NCBI RefSeq assembly: GCF_014196835.1
Contig: NZ_JACIEK010000001.1
Span: 620,001 to 684,000, forward strand
Source of the DNA: Aureimonas pseudogalii
GTDB taxonomy: Bacteria > Pseudomonadota > Alphaproteobacteria > Rhizobiales > Rhizobiaceae
DNA length: 64,000 nucleotides
Direction: 5' to 3'
Both the position numbers and the translations under genes were made by a program. The notes under the pieces are model-generated. The model worked only from the letters and a program-made list of their open reading frames with translations, was not told where the DNA came from and ran no database searches. Shown one piece after another: positions 1 through 7,615 of the stretch (position 1 is its first letter; every line of letters begins with the position of its first letter).

Positions 1-699
1 TACGGCATGTTCTGGTTCACGACGATGAGGAACTATCTCTTCGCCACCTGCGAAGTCGTGGTGGTGCCGCTGCTTCTCGTCGTCACCACCCCCGAAAAGA
101 CCGGCGCGGTGCTCTCGGTCGGCGGCCTCGGCGTGCTCGCCGGCGGCCTCGCGATGGGCCTTCTGGCGCGCCGCCGCCGGCTGATCGTCTGGGTGATCCT
201 GGCGCAGGGGCTCACCGGGCTGGCGATGATCGTCGGCGGGCTCTCGACCGACCTCGTGGTCATCGCGGTGGCCCTGGCGCTCGCCTTCATGGCCTTCCCG
301 ATCGAGGAGGCGAGCAGCACCACGATCATGCAGCGCAAGGTGCCGGCCGCGCTTCTCGGCCGCGTCGCCAGCGTGCGCAACATGATGAGCATGAGCGCGC
401 CGCCGCTGGCCATGCTCGTCGCCGCGCCGCTCGCCGACAAGGTGTTCGAGCCGCTGATGCGCGACGGCGGCCCGCTGGCGAGCTCCGTCGGCCTCCTGAC
501 CGGGACGGGACCGGGACGCGGCATGGGCCTTCTCCTCGTCGTCACCGGGCTCGCGACGCTGGTGCTGACCATCGTCGGCTGGCGCAGCGCGGCGCTGCGA
601 AACGTCGAGACGGATCTGCCGGACCAGCACCACGAGAGCGCCAAGCAGACCCCGGCCCCGGCGCGCGGTCTGGCCGAGGCGATCGGACGGGACCGATGA
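1..699 (+). CDS. MFS exporter, C-terminal part (cut by window edge)
   Basis: The frame is open from base 1, so the N-terminal half lies outside the window; 232 codons remain before the stop. The visible part has about five or six hydrophobic segments, a basic cytoplasmic loop (LLARRRR) between the first two, and a soluble tail of about 35 residues. The sequence resembles MFS exporters that accompany non-ribosomal peptide or siderophore synthesis genes. The next gene starts inside its stop codon (ATGA at 696-699), and that gene is a type II thioesterase. The context therefore suggests export of a peptide product made by genes to the left. The substrate cannot be read from this fragment. Confidence 0.8.
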   Translation, partial: YGMFWFTTMRNYLFATCEVVVVPLLLVVTTPEKTGAVLSVGGLGVLAGGLAMGLLARRRRLIVWVILAQGLTGLAMIVGGLSTDLVVIAVALALAFMAFPIEEASSTTIMQRKVPAALLGRVASVRNMMSMSAPPLAMLVAAPLADKVFEPLMRDGGPLASSVGLLTGTGPGRGMGLLLVVTGLATLVLTIVGWRSAALRNVETDLPDQHHESAKQTPAPARGLAEAIGRDR

Positions 700-1433
700 G
701 GCCGGCGGCCCTGTCGCTCCATCGTCCGCTGCCGGGCGCGGCCTTGCGGATCGCCGCCTTTCCCCATGCCGGCGGCGGCGCCTCCGCCTTCCGGGGCCTC
801 GCCGCAGCGCTCGGCGCGCGCGGCGTCGAGCTCTGCCCGCTGCAGGCGCCGGGACGCGAGAACCGCATCGCCGCGCCGTTCCACCGGACCGCCGAGGCGA
901 TGGCGGCGGAGTTCGCGGCGGCGCTCGCCACCCTCGCGCCGCTGCCCACGGTCTATCTCGGCCACAGCCTCGGCGGCCTCGTCGCCTATCTCACCGCGCG
1001 CCTGCGGACCGCGGACGGCGCGCCGCCGCACCATCTCGTCGCCTCCGCCAGCCTCTCGCCGCTGCTGCGGTGCGGGCGCGGCGCGGCGGCGGAGCGGCCG
1101 TCGCCCGCAAGCTTTCGCGAACGCATCCTGGCGCTCGGCGGCGTTCCCGAGGCCATCGCCGCCGATCCCGACCTCTTCGCTCTCTTCGAACCCGCGATCC
1201 GCGCCGATTTCGAGCTGGCCGACCGCTACCAGCACGAGACGGCCGAGCCGCTCCCCTGCCCGATCACCGTCTATTCCGGCCTCGGCGACACCGCCGCGCC
1301 CGCCGCGGCGGCGCCATCCTGGCAGGGCCTGACGCGCGCGCCGGTGCGCCGGCGAAGCTTCGAGGGCGGCCATTTCTTCCTCTACCGGCAGCCGGACGCC
1401 ACCGCCGCCGCGCTGATCGAGGATCTCGCGTGA
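696..1433 (+). CDS. Type II thioesterase (alpha/beta hydrolase) of an NRPS/PKS system
   Basis: A 245-residue alpha/beta hydrolase of the stand-alone thioesterase family (GrsT/TEII type). These enzymes remove wrongly primed or stalled acyl groups from carrier proteins of peptide or polyketide synthetases. Seen in the sequence: the early PHAGGGA turn (about residues 24-30), the nucleophile elbow GHSLGG with Ser91, a likely acid Asp198 (GLGD) and the catalytic His226 (GGHFF). The length is normal for the family. It is translationally coupled to the exporter before it (ATGA) and to the phosphopantetheinyl transferase after it (GTGA at 1430-1433), which fits a carrier-protein assembly line. The synthetase itself is not in the window. 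Confidence 0.9.
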   Translation: MRPAALSLHRPLPGAALRIAAFPHAGGGASAFRGLAAALGARGVELCPLQAPGRENRIAAPFHRTAEAMAAEFAAALATLAPLPTVYLGHSLGGLVAYLTARLRTADGAPPHHLVASASLSPLLRCGRGAAAERPSPASFRERILALGGVPEAIAADPDLFALFEPAIRADFELADRYQHETAEPLPCPITVYSGLGDTAAPAAAAPSWQGLTRAPVRRRSFEGGHFFLYRQPDATAAALIEDLA

Positions 1434-2227
1434 GCGGGACCGCCCTCCCCGCCGAGGGCTGCATCGATCTCTGGCTCCTCGACGGATCGAACCCACCCGC
1501 CGGGATCGACGCGATCGATCTCGACGGCGAAGAGGAGGCGCGGGCCGGCCGCATGGCGACCGCCGAGCTGCGCGCGCGGCTTCGTCGGCGGCGGCGCTTC
1601 CTGCGCGCGGTGCTCGCCCGCTATCTCGGCCTCGCGCCGGGCGACGTCCCGTTGCGCGCCGCGCCCGGCGGCAAGCCGGCGCTCGCCGGCGAGACGCGCC
1701 TGCGCTTCAGCCTGTCGCACAGCGGCGAGCTCACGGTTCTGGCCGTCGGGCGAACCGAGCTCGGCGTCGATCTCGAGCAGCGCAAGCCCTTCGACCGGCT
1801 GGCGGAGGTGGTCGCCCATTCCTGTTCTTCGCGCGAGCGGGCCGCAATCGCCGCTGCGCCCGATGCCGCGACGGCCTTTCTCGATCGCTGGGTCGTCAAG
1901 GAAGCCGTCCTGAAATGCCGGGGAACCGGGCTCGTCGAAGACCTCGCCGGCATCGATCCCGGTCCCGTCTCCCGCGAGCCGCGGGACTGGCAGGGCCTGA
2001 CGATCCGCAAGCTGCGCCCGCCAGCGCTTCCCTCCGGGCCCGATCTGCATATGGCCCTCGCCGTCGAGGGACCTGCCGAGCGCATCGCATGGCGTGGGCT
2101 CGAATCGCCGGTGGCGATCCCCTTCCGCCTCTCGGACGGGACAGGGAGCAGATGGGCTGCTCCCCTGACAGGGGAGGGCATTCTGGACATCGCGCCGCCC
2201 GCCTCTCGAACGCAACGCAACTCATAA
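1430..2227 (+). CDS. Sfp-type 4'-phosphopantetheinyl transferase
   Basis: This 265-residue protein should transfer the phosphopantetheine arm from CoA to a serine of acyl- or peptidyl-carrier domains. The Sfp/EntD-family signatures are visible: FSLSHS at about 93-98, the magnesium-binding GVDLEQ at 112-117 (Asp114, Glu116), and WVVKEA at 154-159. The GTG start at 1430 overlaps the thioesterase stop, so the two are coupled; a longer upstream reading has no support. The last 20 or so residues (polar, ending RTQRNS) look unlike the family core and lie just before a stretch containing transposase debris. The C-terminus may therefore have been altered by an insertion or rearrangement. Confidence 0.88.
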   Translation: MSGTALPAEGCIDLWLLDGSNPPAGIDAIDLDGEEEARAGRMATAELRARLRRRRRFLRAVLARYLGLAPGDVPLRAAPGGKPALAGETRLRFSLSHSGELTVLAVGRTELGVDLEQRKPFDRLAEVVAHSCSSRERAAIAAAPDAATAFLDRWVVKEAVLKCRGTGLVEDLAGIDPGPVSREPRDWQGLTIRKLRPPALPSGPDLHMALAVEGPAERIAWRGLESPVAIPFRLSDGTGSRWAAPLTGEGILDIAPPASRTQRNS

Positions 2228-2518
2228 AGTCCTGCATCCAACGACGCCCGACGGGGTCGCTGATGCCGTCGGACGTCGCAGGCGATCGCCTCTGTGCGGT
2301 CCAGAACGATGCACGAGACGCATTCGGCGTCTCGAAGAACGTCCTTCGTGGGGCGCCGTCGATGCCATGTGCGCGTCTTCCCGGTTCCGCCGTCTGCTTC
2401 CCCATTCGAGCGCCCAGTCTGCCGGCCTCACGCCGGAATGGCTTTTTCTGGATTTGACCGCAGGCACGATTCTGAACGGCCGCGTTGGCAAGTTGACGTT
2501 CTCGAAGAGGACGGTGGA
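2228..2518. other. Non-coding stretch beside transposase debris
   Basis: No convincing gene was seen in any frame. Short open frames on both strands have no recognisable motif, start site or codon pattern. Because transposase-like sequence lies directly to the right, this may be worn mobile-element DNA, but nothing identifies it. Confidence 0.4.
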
Positions 2519-2683
2519 CTGGATCCATCGGTAGACGGCGATGTGGTCGACGGAAAGACCAAGCTCGGCCGTCGTCTCTTCAAGATCGGGACGGCTGAGG
2601 ACGTAACGGCCGTACCAGTTCGTGCAGAGGAGTGGCTTCGGCGGAAATCGGATAGCATCCGTCGTCCGTCGAGCATCATGCTT
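2519..2683 (-). pseudogene. IS6-family transposase remnant (N-terminal piece)
   Basis: Read on the minus strand from about 2659 down, the translation contains the pieces FPPKPLLCTNWYGRY, LEETTAELGL and SVDHIAVYRWIQ. This order closely matches the N-terminal helix-turn-helix region of IS6/IS26-type transposases (typically a WY..RY segment, then DLEE..AERG, then VDH.TIYRW.Q). After the final Gln (codon at 2519) the similarity stops. There is no DDE catalytic domain and no credible start codon. The frame is the same one the AraC gene uses, separated from it only by the AraC stop at 2684-2686. It is a dead fragment; no terminal inverted repeats were found. Confidence 0.7.
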
Positions 2684-3580
2684 TCAAGCTGTAGCGTCCT
2701 CCGTTCCATGCCGCCCCTCACCAACGCGATGGCGGTAGGCGCCGGGCGTCATTCCCGTCGCGGTCCTGAAGGCCCGGGTCAGATGGCTCTGGCTGCTGAA
2801 GCCGCAGGCGGAGGCGATCTCGGCGATCGGCTCGACGCCCTTCAGCAGGGATCTGGCGCGCACGATGCGGCGGTGGCCGACGAAGGCATGGGGCGAGATG
2901 CCGAAGCTCGCCCGAAACATCCGCTGGAGATGAAACTCGCTGAGCTGCACGAGGCGCGCGAGATCCTCCAGGCGGATGGTGCGATGCAGGTCGGCCTCGA
3001 TCTGGTCGCGCAGGCGGCGACAGAGATGCGGGGCCAACCCGCCCCGGACGCCGTCCCGCTTCGCTCCGCCATACCGTGGATCGTCGTAGAGGCGAACCAA
3101 CGCCGCGATCCCCGCCGTTTCCGCCCGCATGTGATCGCCGACGAGCGTCGCCTCGGCCAGGTCTCGCAACACGGGGGCGAGCATCGGCGCATCGCCGAAC
3201 GTCACTTCCGGCATCACCATCATCCGCGCATCGCGGTCGAAGGTCTCCGCAAAGACCCGACGCGCCTGATCGTCGGGAATGTAGAGATGCACGAAGCGGA
3301 AGGCGTCGGTGATGTCCCATTCGGACGACTGGCCTTGCGGCATGATGCATAGCGCACCGGGCCACCCGCCGGCGGTATCGATGTCGAGCCGCCGCGTGCC
3401 GGTCCCCCCGGCGAGATAGAGGCTGATCGTATGCCCGCCCGGCCGCTCGTAGGACATGCGGTCGCGTTCGTTGGCCCAGATCGCGGCGGACCGGTTCGAT
3501 CCGAGATCGAGATGCTGGAGAACCCGAGCCGACGGCGAGGCCGAGAGCGAGTTGAACACGGTGGGAAGGCTTGGCATCAT
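2684..3580 (-). CDS. AraC-family transcriptional regulator
   Basis: A 298-residue regulator with a variable N-terminal ligand or dimer domain (about 1-180) and the AraC/XylS DNA-binding domain at the C-terminus (about 190-285). The domain has two helix-turn-helix units: one around IRLEDLARLVQLSEFHLQRM and the second around IAEIASACGFSSQSHLTRAF, followed by TGMTPGAYR. Two ATG codons in tandem (3580 and 3577) give the most sensible start; an open extension upstream would run into the divergent gene and lacks protein character. It is divergent from an EamA-type exporter 154 bp away, so control of that exporter is a reasonable guess. The stop abuts IS6 debris, so the last residues could be altered. 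Confidence 0.88.
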   Translation of the reverse strand: MMPSLPTVFNSLSASPSARVLQHLDLGSNRSAAIWANERDRMSYERPGGHTISLYLAGGTGTRRLDIDTAGGWPGALCIMPQGQSSEWDITDAFRFVHLYIPDDQARRVFAETFDRDARMMVMPEVTFGDAPMLAPVLRDLAEATLVGDHMRAETAGIAALVRLYDDPRYGGAKRDGVRGGLAPHLCRRLRDQIEADLHRTIRLEDLARLVQLSEFHLQRMFRASFGISPHAFVGHRRIVRARSLLKGVEPIAEIASACGFSSQSHLTRAFRTATGMTPGAYRHRVGEGRHGTEDATA

Positions 3581-3734
3581 CGCGAGACCCCGGCGGAACA
3601 CGTCGACCGTCGTAGCATCGACGATCCGGCGAGCCCACGAGCGGATCCGCCGGCTTGTCCGTTCACCGCAAGATCCTGCAAGCCGTCGCGCCGTCGATCT
3701 CCTAACGGTCGTGAGCCCAAGGGAGCCGACCACC

Positions 3735-4622
3735 ATGAATGCAGCGCTGTTCGTCTCCACCGTCCTCATCTGGGGCACGACCTGGATCGCCATCGCGCTT
3801 CAGGTCGGCCCCGTGCCGGTTCTCGTTTCCGTCTTCTACCGCTTCGCGCTCGCCGCGCTCCTCCTCGTCGCCGTGCTGGCGGCCACGGGACGCCTGAAGC
3901 GGCCGCCGCTGCGCGACCAGCCCTTCGTCCTGGCCCAGGCGCTCTGCCTCTTCAGCCTGAACTTCATCTGCTTCTACAGCGCCGCCGCCTACATCCCCTC
4001 CGGACTGGTCTCGATCGTGTTCTCGCTGGCGACCATCTACAACGCGGTGAACGCGCGCCTGTTCTTCGGCGACCGGATCACGGCCCGCACGCTGGCGGCG
4101 GCTCTGCTCGGCGCCAGCGGCCTCCTCCTTCTGTTCGGGGAAGCCGTTCTGGTCGGCATGAACGTCGATACGTTGAAGGGCGTCGGCCTCGCCGCGCTCG
4201 GCACGCTGTTCTTCTCGCTCGGCAACATGGTCTCCCGCCGCAACAGCGCCACCGGCATCGCCCCCGTCACGGCCAATGCCTGGGGCATGACCTATGGCGC
4301 GCTCTTCCTTCTCGTCCTGATCGGCCTGACGCGGACACCGGTCGTCGCGCCGCCCTCCCCAACCTATCTAGCCGCTCTCGTCTACCTCGCCGCCATCGGG
4401 TCGGTGGTCGGCTTCACCACCTACCTGATGCTGGTGGCGCGCATCGGCTCGTCCCGGGCTGCCTACACGACCGTCCTCTTCCCGATCGTCGCGCTGTCCC
4501 TTTCGACGATGTTCGAGGGCTACCAGTGGGACGGGACCTCCGTGGCCGGACTGGTTCTGACCCTCTTCGGCAACGTGGTGATCTTCACCGGTGGCAAGGC
4601 TCGAAGGATCGAACAGTCCTGA
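3735..4622 (+). CDS. EamA/DMT-superfamily transporter
   Basis: A 295-residue membrane protein with about ten hydrophobic segments arranged as two EamA repeats, the usual size and layout of drug/metabolite transporters (RhaT/YdcZ-like exporters). It begins with a typical first helix containing IWGTTWIAI. The second repeat starts near the segment YLAALVYLAAIGSVVGF. The start at 3735 follows a GGGAG-like ribosome site. The divergent AraC gene shares its promoter region. The substrate is unknown; family members export amino acids or small metabolites. Confidence 0.88.
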   Translation: MNAALFVSTVLIWGTTWIAIALQVGPVPVLVSVFYRFALAALLLVAVLAATGRLKRPPLRDQPFVLAQALCLFSLNFICFYSAAAYIPSGLVSIVFSLATIYNAVNARLFFGDRITARTLAAALLGASGLLLLFGEAVLVGMNVDTLKGVGLAALGTLFFSLGNMVSRRNSATGIAPVTANAWGMTYGALFLLVLIGLTRTPVVAPPSPTYLAALVYLAAIGSVVGFTTYLMLVARIGSSRAAYTTVLFPIVALSLSTMFEGYQWDGTSVAGLVLTLFGNVVIFTGGKARRIEQS

Positions 4623-4885
4623 CGAAGCCTTCGGCTCATTCATCGAGATCATGCGTGTCTCGTACTTGGTCGAACGCCTTGGGTACCGTCGTTATCGCTG
4701 ACAAAGCGGGATCGAACGTCGTCACCGGGCCCAAGTTGTTGACCCACCGGTTCCCTTTATCGGCGCAACGTCGTCATTCGTGATCAGGCAAATCCACGAG
4801 AGTCTCGGCGCAGGACCGCCTGGGGACGATGTCGTTCTCGCTCTTGCCTCTCGACGTCCCTGACGGCCGTCCACCGACTGACCGA

Positions 4886-4910
4886 TTGAATGATGTTCAA
4901 CCGACTTGAA
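4886..4910. promoter_or_regulatory. Putative operator 1 of the XRE-cupin regulator
   Basis: Three half-sites lie exactly ten bases apart: TTGAA (4886-4890), TTCAA (4896-4900), TTGAA (4906-4910). Neighbouring pairs form inverted repeats. The array lies 55 bp before the regulator start at 4966. Nearly the same array occurs before the downstream operon at 5736-5760, and in both the central spacer ends in ATG. Repetition in two promoter regions of one locus suggests a protein-binding site, most simply for the regulator itself. A TTGAAA hexamer overlapping the last half-site could also serve as a -35 element. No experimental motif is known to me for this regulator. Confidence 0.65.
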
Positions 4911-4965
4911 AATCGGCGACACGTCCATTCTATCTTGCGGCATGACAATGCCGTGGAAGACGTGA

Positions 4966-5586
4966 ATGAACTCGAAACCGAAACCTTCGGACGGATCGCG
5001 GGTCGCTCGCAGTGATGTCTTGGCCTCCCCGAACAGGCTTGGTGTGCGACTGAAGCTGGCTCGCCAAACCAAGGAGATGACGCTGAAGAACCTGGCGGCG
5101 TCCGCAGGCTGTTCCGAGAGTCTCCTGTCGAAGATCGAGAACGGCAAGGCCTCGCCGTCGCTCCCGATGCTGCATCGTCTGGTGGAGGCCTTGGGAACGA
5201 ACATTGGCCGCATGTTCGAGGAAGTGGATGGCGAAGAAGGCATCGTCTTTCGCGCCGGACAGCGCCCCTTCATCACCCTCGACCCCCTTCGCCAAGGAGA
5301 GGGCATCACTCTGGAACGGGTCATTCCCTATTCCGTCGGCCATCTCCTCCAGTGCAACATCCACCATATCGATGCCGGTGGCTCCAGCGCGGGGCCGATC
5401 CAGCATGTGGGCGAGGAAGTCGGCTACGTCGTTGCGGGCGAGGTCGAACTGATCGTCGACGACCTGTCCTTTCGGCTGTTCGAAGGCGATTCGTTCGCTT
5501 TCCAGTCGGGGAGACCCCACCATTATCGCAACGCCGGAACCGGGCGCGCCAGCATTTTCTGGGTCAACACGCCGCCCACGTTCTGA
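4966..5586 (+). CDS. XRE-type helix-turn-helix regulator with C-terminal cupin domain
   Basis: A 206-residue regulator. Residues about 24-80 form an XRE/Cro helix-turn-helix (LGVRLKLARQTKEMTLKNLA, then SESLLSKIENGKASPSLPML). Residues about 120-200 form a cupin beta-barrel with a likely ligand or metal pocket (QHVGEEVGYVVAGEVEL; the second cupin motif includes RPHHYRN). Family members (PuuR/SutR-like) sense a small molecule through the cupin and usually control an adjacent catabolic or transport operon. The upstream ATG at 4942 runs into a stop, so 4966 is the start. A matching operator array sits before this gene and before the ABC operon that follows, so self-control and control of the operon are likely. 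Confidence 0.92.
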   Translation: MNSKPKPSDGSRVARSDVLASPNRLGVRLKLARQTKEMTLKNLAASAGCSESLLSKIENGKASPSLPMLHRLVEALGTNIGRMFEEVDGEEGIVFRAGQRPFITLDPLRQGEGITLERVIPYSVGHLLQCNIHHIDAGGSSAGPIQHVGEEVGYVVAGEVELIVDDLSFRLFEGDSFAFQSGRPHHYRNAGTGRASIFWVNTPPTF

Positions 5587-5631
5587 ACAACAGACGGGCA
5601 GGTCGGTACAATGGTTCGCTGTTTTGTCGCG

Positions 5632-5655
5632 GCGGCGCCGGATGCGCGGCGCCGC
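5632..5655 (+). other. GC-rich stem-loop after the regulator gene
   Basis: GCGGCGCC (5632-5639) and GGCGCCGC (5648-5655) can form an 8-bp stem with an 8-base loop, 46 bp after the regulator stop. There is no T-run after it, so it is only a possible weak terminator separating the regulator from the operon promoter. Confidence 0.35.
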
Positions 5656-5735
5656 GGCCGCAGCGCACAAATGACGTGCGGCAATGCACAATCAAAGGGC
5701 AGACGCACGCATCGGCGCGAAACCCATCAAGATAA

Positions 5736-5760
5736 TTGATAAATGTTCAAGTCTCTTGAA
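5736..5760. promoter_or_regulatory. Putative operator 2, before the ABC/catabolic operon
   Basis: Half-sites TTGAT (5736-5740), TTCAA (5746-5750) and TTGAA (5756-5760), with the same ten-base period as the array at 4886-4910 and the same ATG just before the central TTCAA. The site ends 64 bp before the binding-protein start. TTGATA at 5736 could be a -35 element, in which case a bound regulator would block the promoter. That would imply repression relieved by the transported compound. Confidence 0.65.
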
Positions 5761-5824
5761 TTCTCTCCTTGCTGACGACGGCACGGCCCGATGGACGGGT
5801 GTCTCGATCAAGGAGAACTGGAAC

Positions 5825-6760
5825 ATGCGCCTTTCCCATTTCCTCGCCGGTGCCGCCGCCCTGACGCTTCTGGGCGGCACCGCCTCGGCGGCTCTGGCCG
5901 ACACCTTCGCCCTGGTGACGATCAACCAGCAGGCCCTCTTCTTCAACCAGATCAACGACGGCGCGAAGGCGGCGGCCAAGGCAGCCGGCGCCGAGTTGGT
6001 GATCTACGACGCCAACAACGTTCCCGCCGCCCAGAACACCGCGATCGAGAACTACATCACCCAGAAGGTCGACGGCATCATCCTGATCGCCATCGACGTG
6101 AACGGCGTGAAGCCCGCCATCACCGAAGCCAAGAAGGCCGGCATCCCGGTGATCGCGATCGACGCGCAGATTCCGGGCGGCGACAACGTCTCCTTCGTCG
6201 GCGTCGACAACATGAAGGCAGGCGAGGAGATCGGCAGGTTCTACGCCGAGTACGTGAAGGCGCAGATGAAGGGCGAGGCGACGGTGGGCGTCGTCGGCGC
6301 TCTGAACTCCTTCATCCAGAACCAGCGCCTCGACGGCTTCAAGAAGGCCGTGACGGAGAGCGGCGCGAAGGTCGAGTTCCTCGACACGGTGGACGGGCAG
6401 AACGTCCAGGACGTGGCGCTCGGCGCCGCCGAGAACCTGATGACCGCCAACCCGACGATGGCGACGCTCTACGCGACCGGCGAGCCGGCGCTGATCGGCT
6501 CCGTCTCGGCCGTCGAGAGCCAGGGCCGGCAGAGCGACGTGAAGGTGTTCGGCTGGGACCTGACCGCCCAGGCGGTCAAGGGCATCGACGAGGGCTGGGT
6601 CGCCGCCGTGGTGCAGCAGGACCCGGCCGGCGAGGGCAAGGCGGCCGTCGAGGCGCTCGCCAAGCTGAAGAAGGGCGAGAGCGTCGAGCCGATCATCAAC
6701 ATCCCCGTGACGATCGTCACCAAGGAGAACGTCGACCAGTTCCGGGGCATGTTCCAGTAA
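5825..6760 (+). CDS. Ribose-type (RbsB-like) ABC substrate-binding protein
   Basis: A 311-residue periplasmic binding protein of the Peripla_BP_4/RbsB class, which carries sugars, sugar alcohols or autoinducer-like compounds to an importer. It has a signal peptide of about 26 residues ending ALA before DTF. The fold signature is clear: repeated A..NTAIENYITQKVDGIIL, then AGIPVIAIDA, VGVDN and GEEIGRFYA. The start at 5825 follows AAGGAG; longer in-frame starts have no ribosome site. It is first in an operon with an ATPase, a permease and six enzyme-type genes. A terminator-like hairpin directly after it probably lets this gene be made in excess over the membrane parts. The ligand is unknown. 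Confidence 0.93.
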   Translation: MRLSHFLAGAAALTLLGGTASAALADTFALVTINQQALFFNQINDGAKAAAKAAGAELVIYDANNVPAAQNTAIENYITQKVDGIILIAIDVNGVKPAITEAKKAGIPVIAIDAQIPGGDNVSFVGVDNMKAGEEIGRFYAEYVKAQMKGEATVGVVGALNSFIQNQRLDGFKKAVTESGAKVEFLDTVDGQNVQDVALGAAENLMTANPTMATLYATGEPALIGSVSAVESQGRQSDVKVFGWDLTAQAVKGIDEGWVAAVVQQDPAGEGKAAVEALAKLKKGESVEPIINIPVTIVTKENVDQFRGMFQ

Positions 6761-6770
6761 CGAGCCCTCC

Positions 6771-6802
6771 GGGCGGGCTTCGGCCCGCCCCTCCCCGTTT
6801 TT
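6771..6802 (+). terminator. Intra-operon hairpin with T-run (attenuator)
   Basis: GGGCGGGC (6771-6778), loop TTCG, GCCCGCCC (6783-6790), then a five-T run at 6798-6802. This very stable UUCG-capped hairpin lies in the gap between the binding-protein gene and the ATPase gene. It could end part of the transcripts or protect the 3' end of the binding-protein message; either would raise binding protein relative to the transporter. Confidence 0.7.
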
Positions 6803-6820
6803 CTCCAGCCGAGCGGCGCC

Positions 6821-7615
6821 ATGACAGCCACACCCGACCGGGTCCGGATGACCGGCATCTCCAAGCGTTACGGTCCCATCCAGACGCTTCACGACGTTTC
6901 CCTGCATCTGGCGCCGGGCGAGGTTCTGGGGCTCGTCGGCGACAACGGCGCGGGCAAGTCCACGCTGTCCAAGGTGCTGTCGGGCGCCGTCGTGCCGGAC
7001 AGCGGCACGATCGAGATCGACGGGAAGGCCGTCGCCTTCGCCTCGCCCGCCGACGCGCGCGCCGCGCATGTCGAGATGGTCTACCAGGACCTGTCGCTCT
7101 GCGACACGGTGGACGTCGCCGGCAACATCTTCCTCGGGCGCGAGCCGCGTCGCCGGGTGGCCGGGCTCAAGCTCCTCGACAAGCGGCGCATGCACGACGA
7201 GGCGAAGGCGATGCTGGAAACGCTCGGCATCGTCATCGCCGACACCCGCCTTCTCGTCGAGAACCTCTCGGGCGGGCAGCGCCAGTCGATCGCCATCGGC
7301 CGCGCCGCCTCGTTCGAGCCGAAGATCCTCATCATGGACGAGCCGACCGCCGCACTCGCGGTGGCCGAGGTCGAGGCGGTGCTGGAGCTCATCCGCACCG
7401 TGTCGGCGCGCGGGGTCAGCGTCATCCTGATCACGCACCGGCTGCAGGACCTCTTCCTCGTCTGCGACCGCATCCAGGTCATGTACGAGGGCCGCAACGT
7501 CGCGGAGCGGCGCATCGCGGACACCAACATCGAGGAGGTCGTGAACCTCATCGTCGGGCGCCGGTTCCAGGCGCGCTCGGCGCGGGCCGACCACGCGCAG
7601 GGAGCACGGGCATGA
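6821..7615 (+). CDS. Sugar-type ABC importer ATPase, single nucleotide-binding domain
   Basis: A 264-residue ATPase with all the key motifs: Walker A GDNGAGKST, Q-loop VYQD, signature LSGGQ, Walker B ILIMDEPTA, and the H-loop ITHRL. Most ribose-type (RbsA/XylG) ATPases are tandem duplications of about 500 residues; this one has a single domain, as in FrcA-like proteins. The product would work as a dimer with the downstream permease. One oddity: the segment after Walker B reads PTAALAVAEVE, where many relatives have PTAALGV or PTSALS. Its stop overlaps the permease start (ATGA, 7612-7615). Confidence 0.93.
   Translation: MTATPDRVRMTGISKRYGPIQTLHDVSLHLAPGEVLGLVGDNGAGKSTLSKVLSGAVVPDSGTIEIDGKAVAFASPADARAAHVEMVYQDLSLCDTVDVAGNIFLGREPRRRVAGLKLLDKRRMHDEAKAMLETLGIVIADTRLLVENLSGGQRQSIAIGRAASFEPKILIMDEPTAALAVAEVEAVLELIRTVSARGVSVILITHRLQDLFLVCDRIQVMYEGRNVAERRIADTNIEEVVNLIVGRRFQARSARADHAQGARA

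Noticed and set aside
2294..3352. A 350-codon plus-strand frame opposite araC
   Set aside because: It is antisense to a clear AraC-family gene and has no start site or domain.
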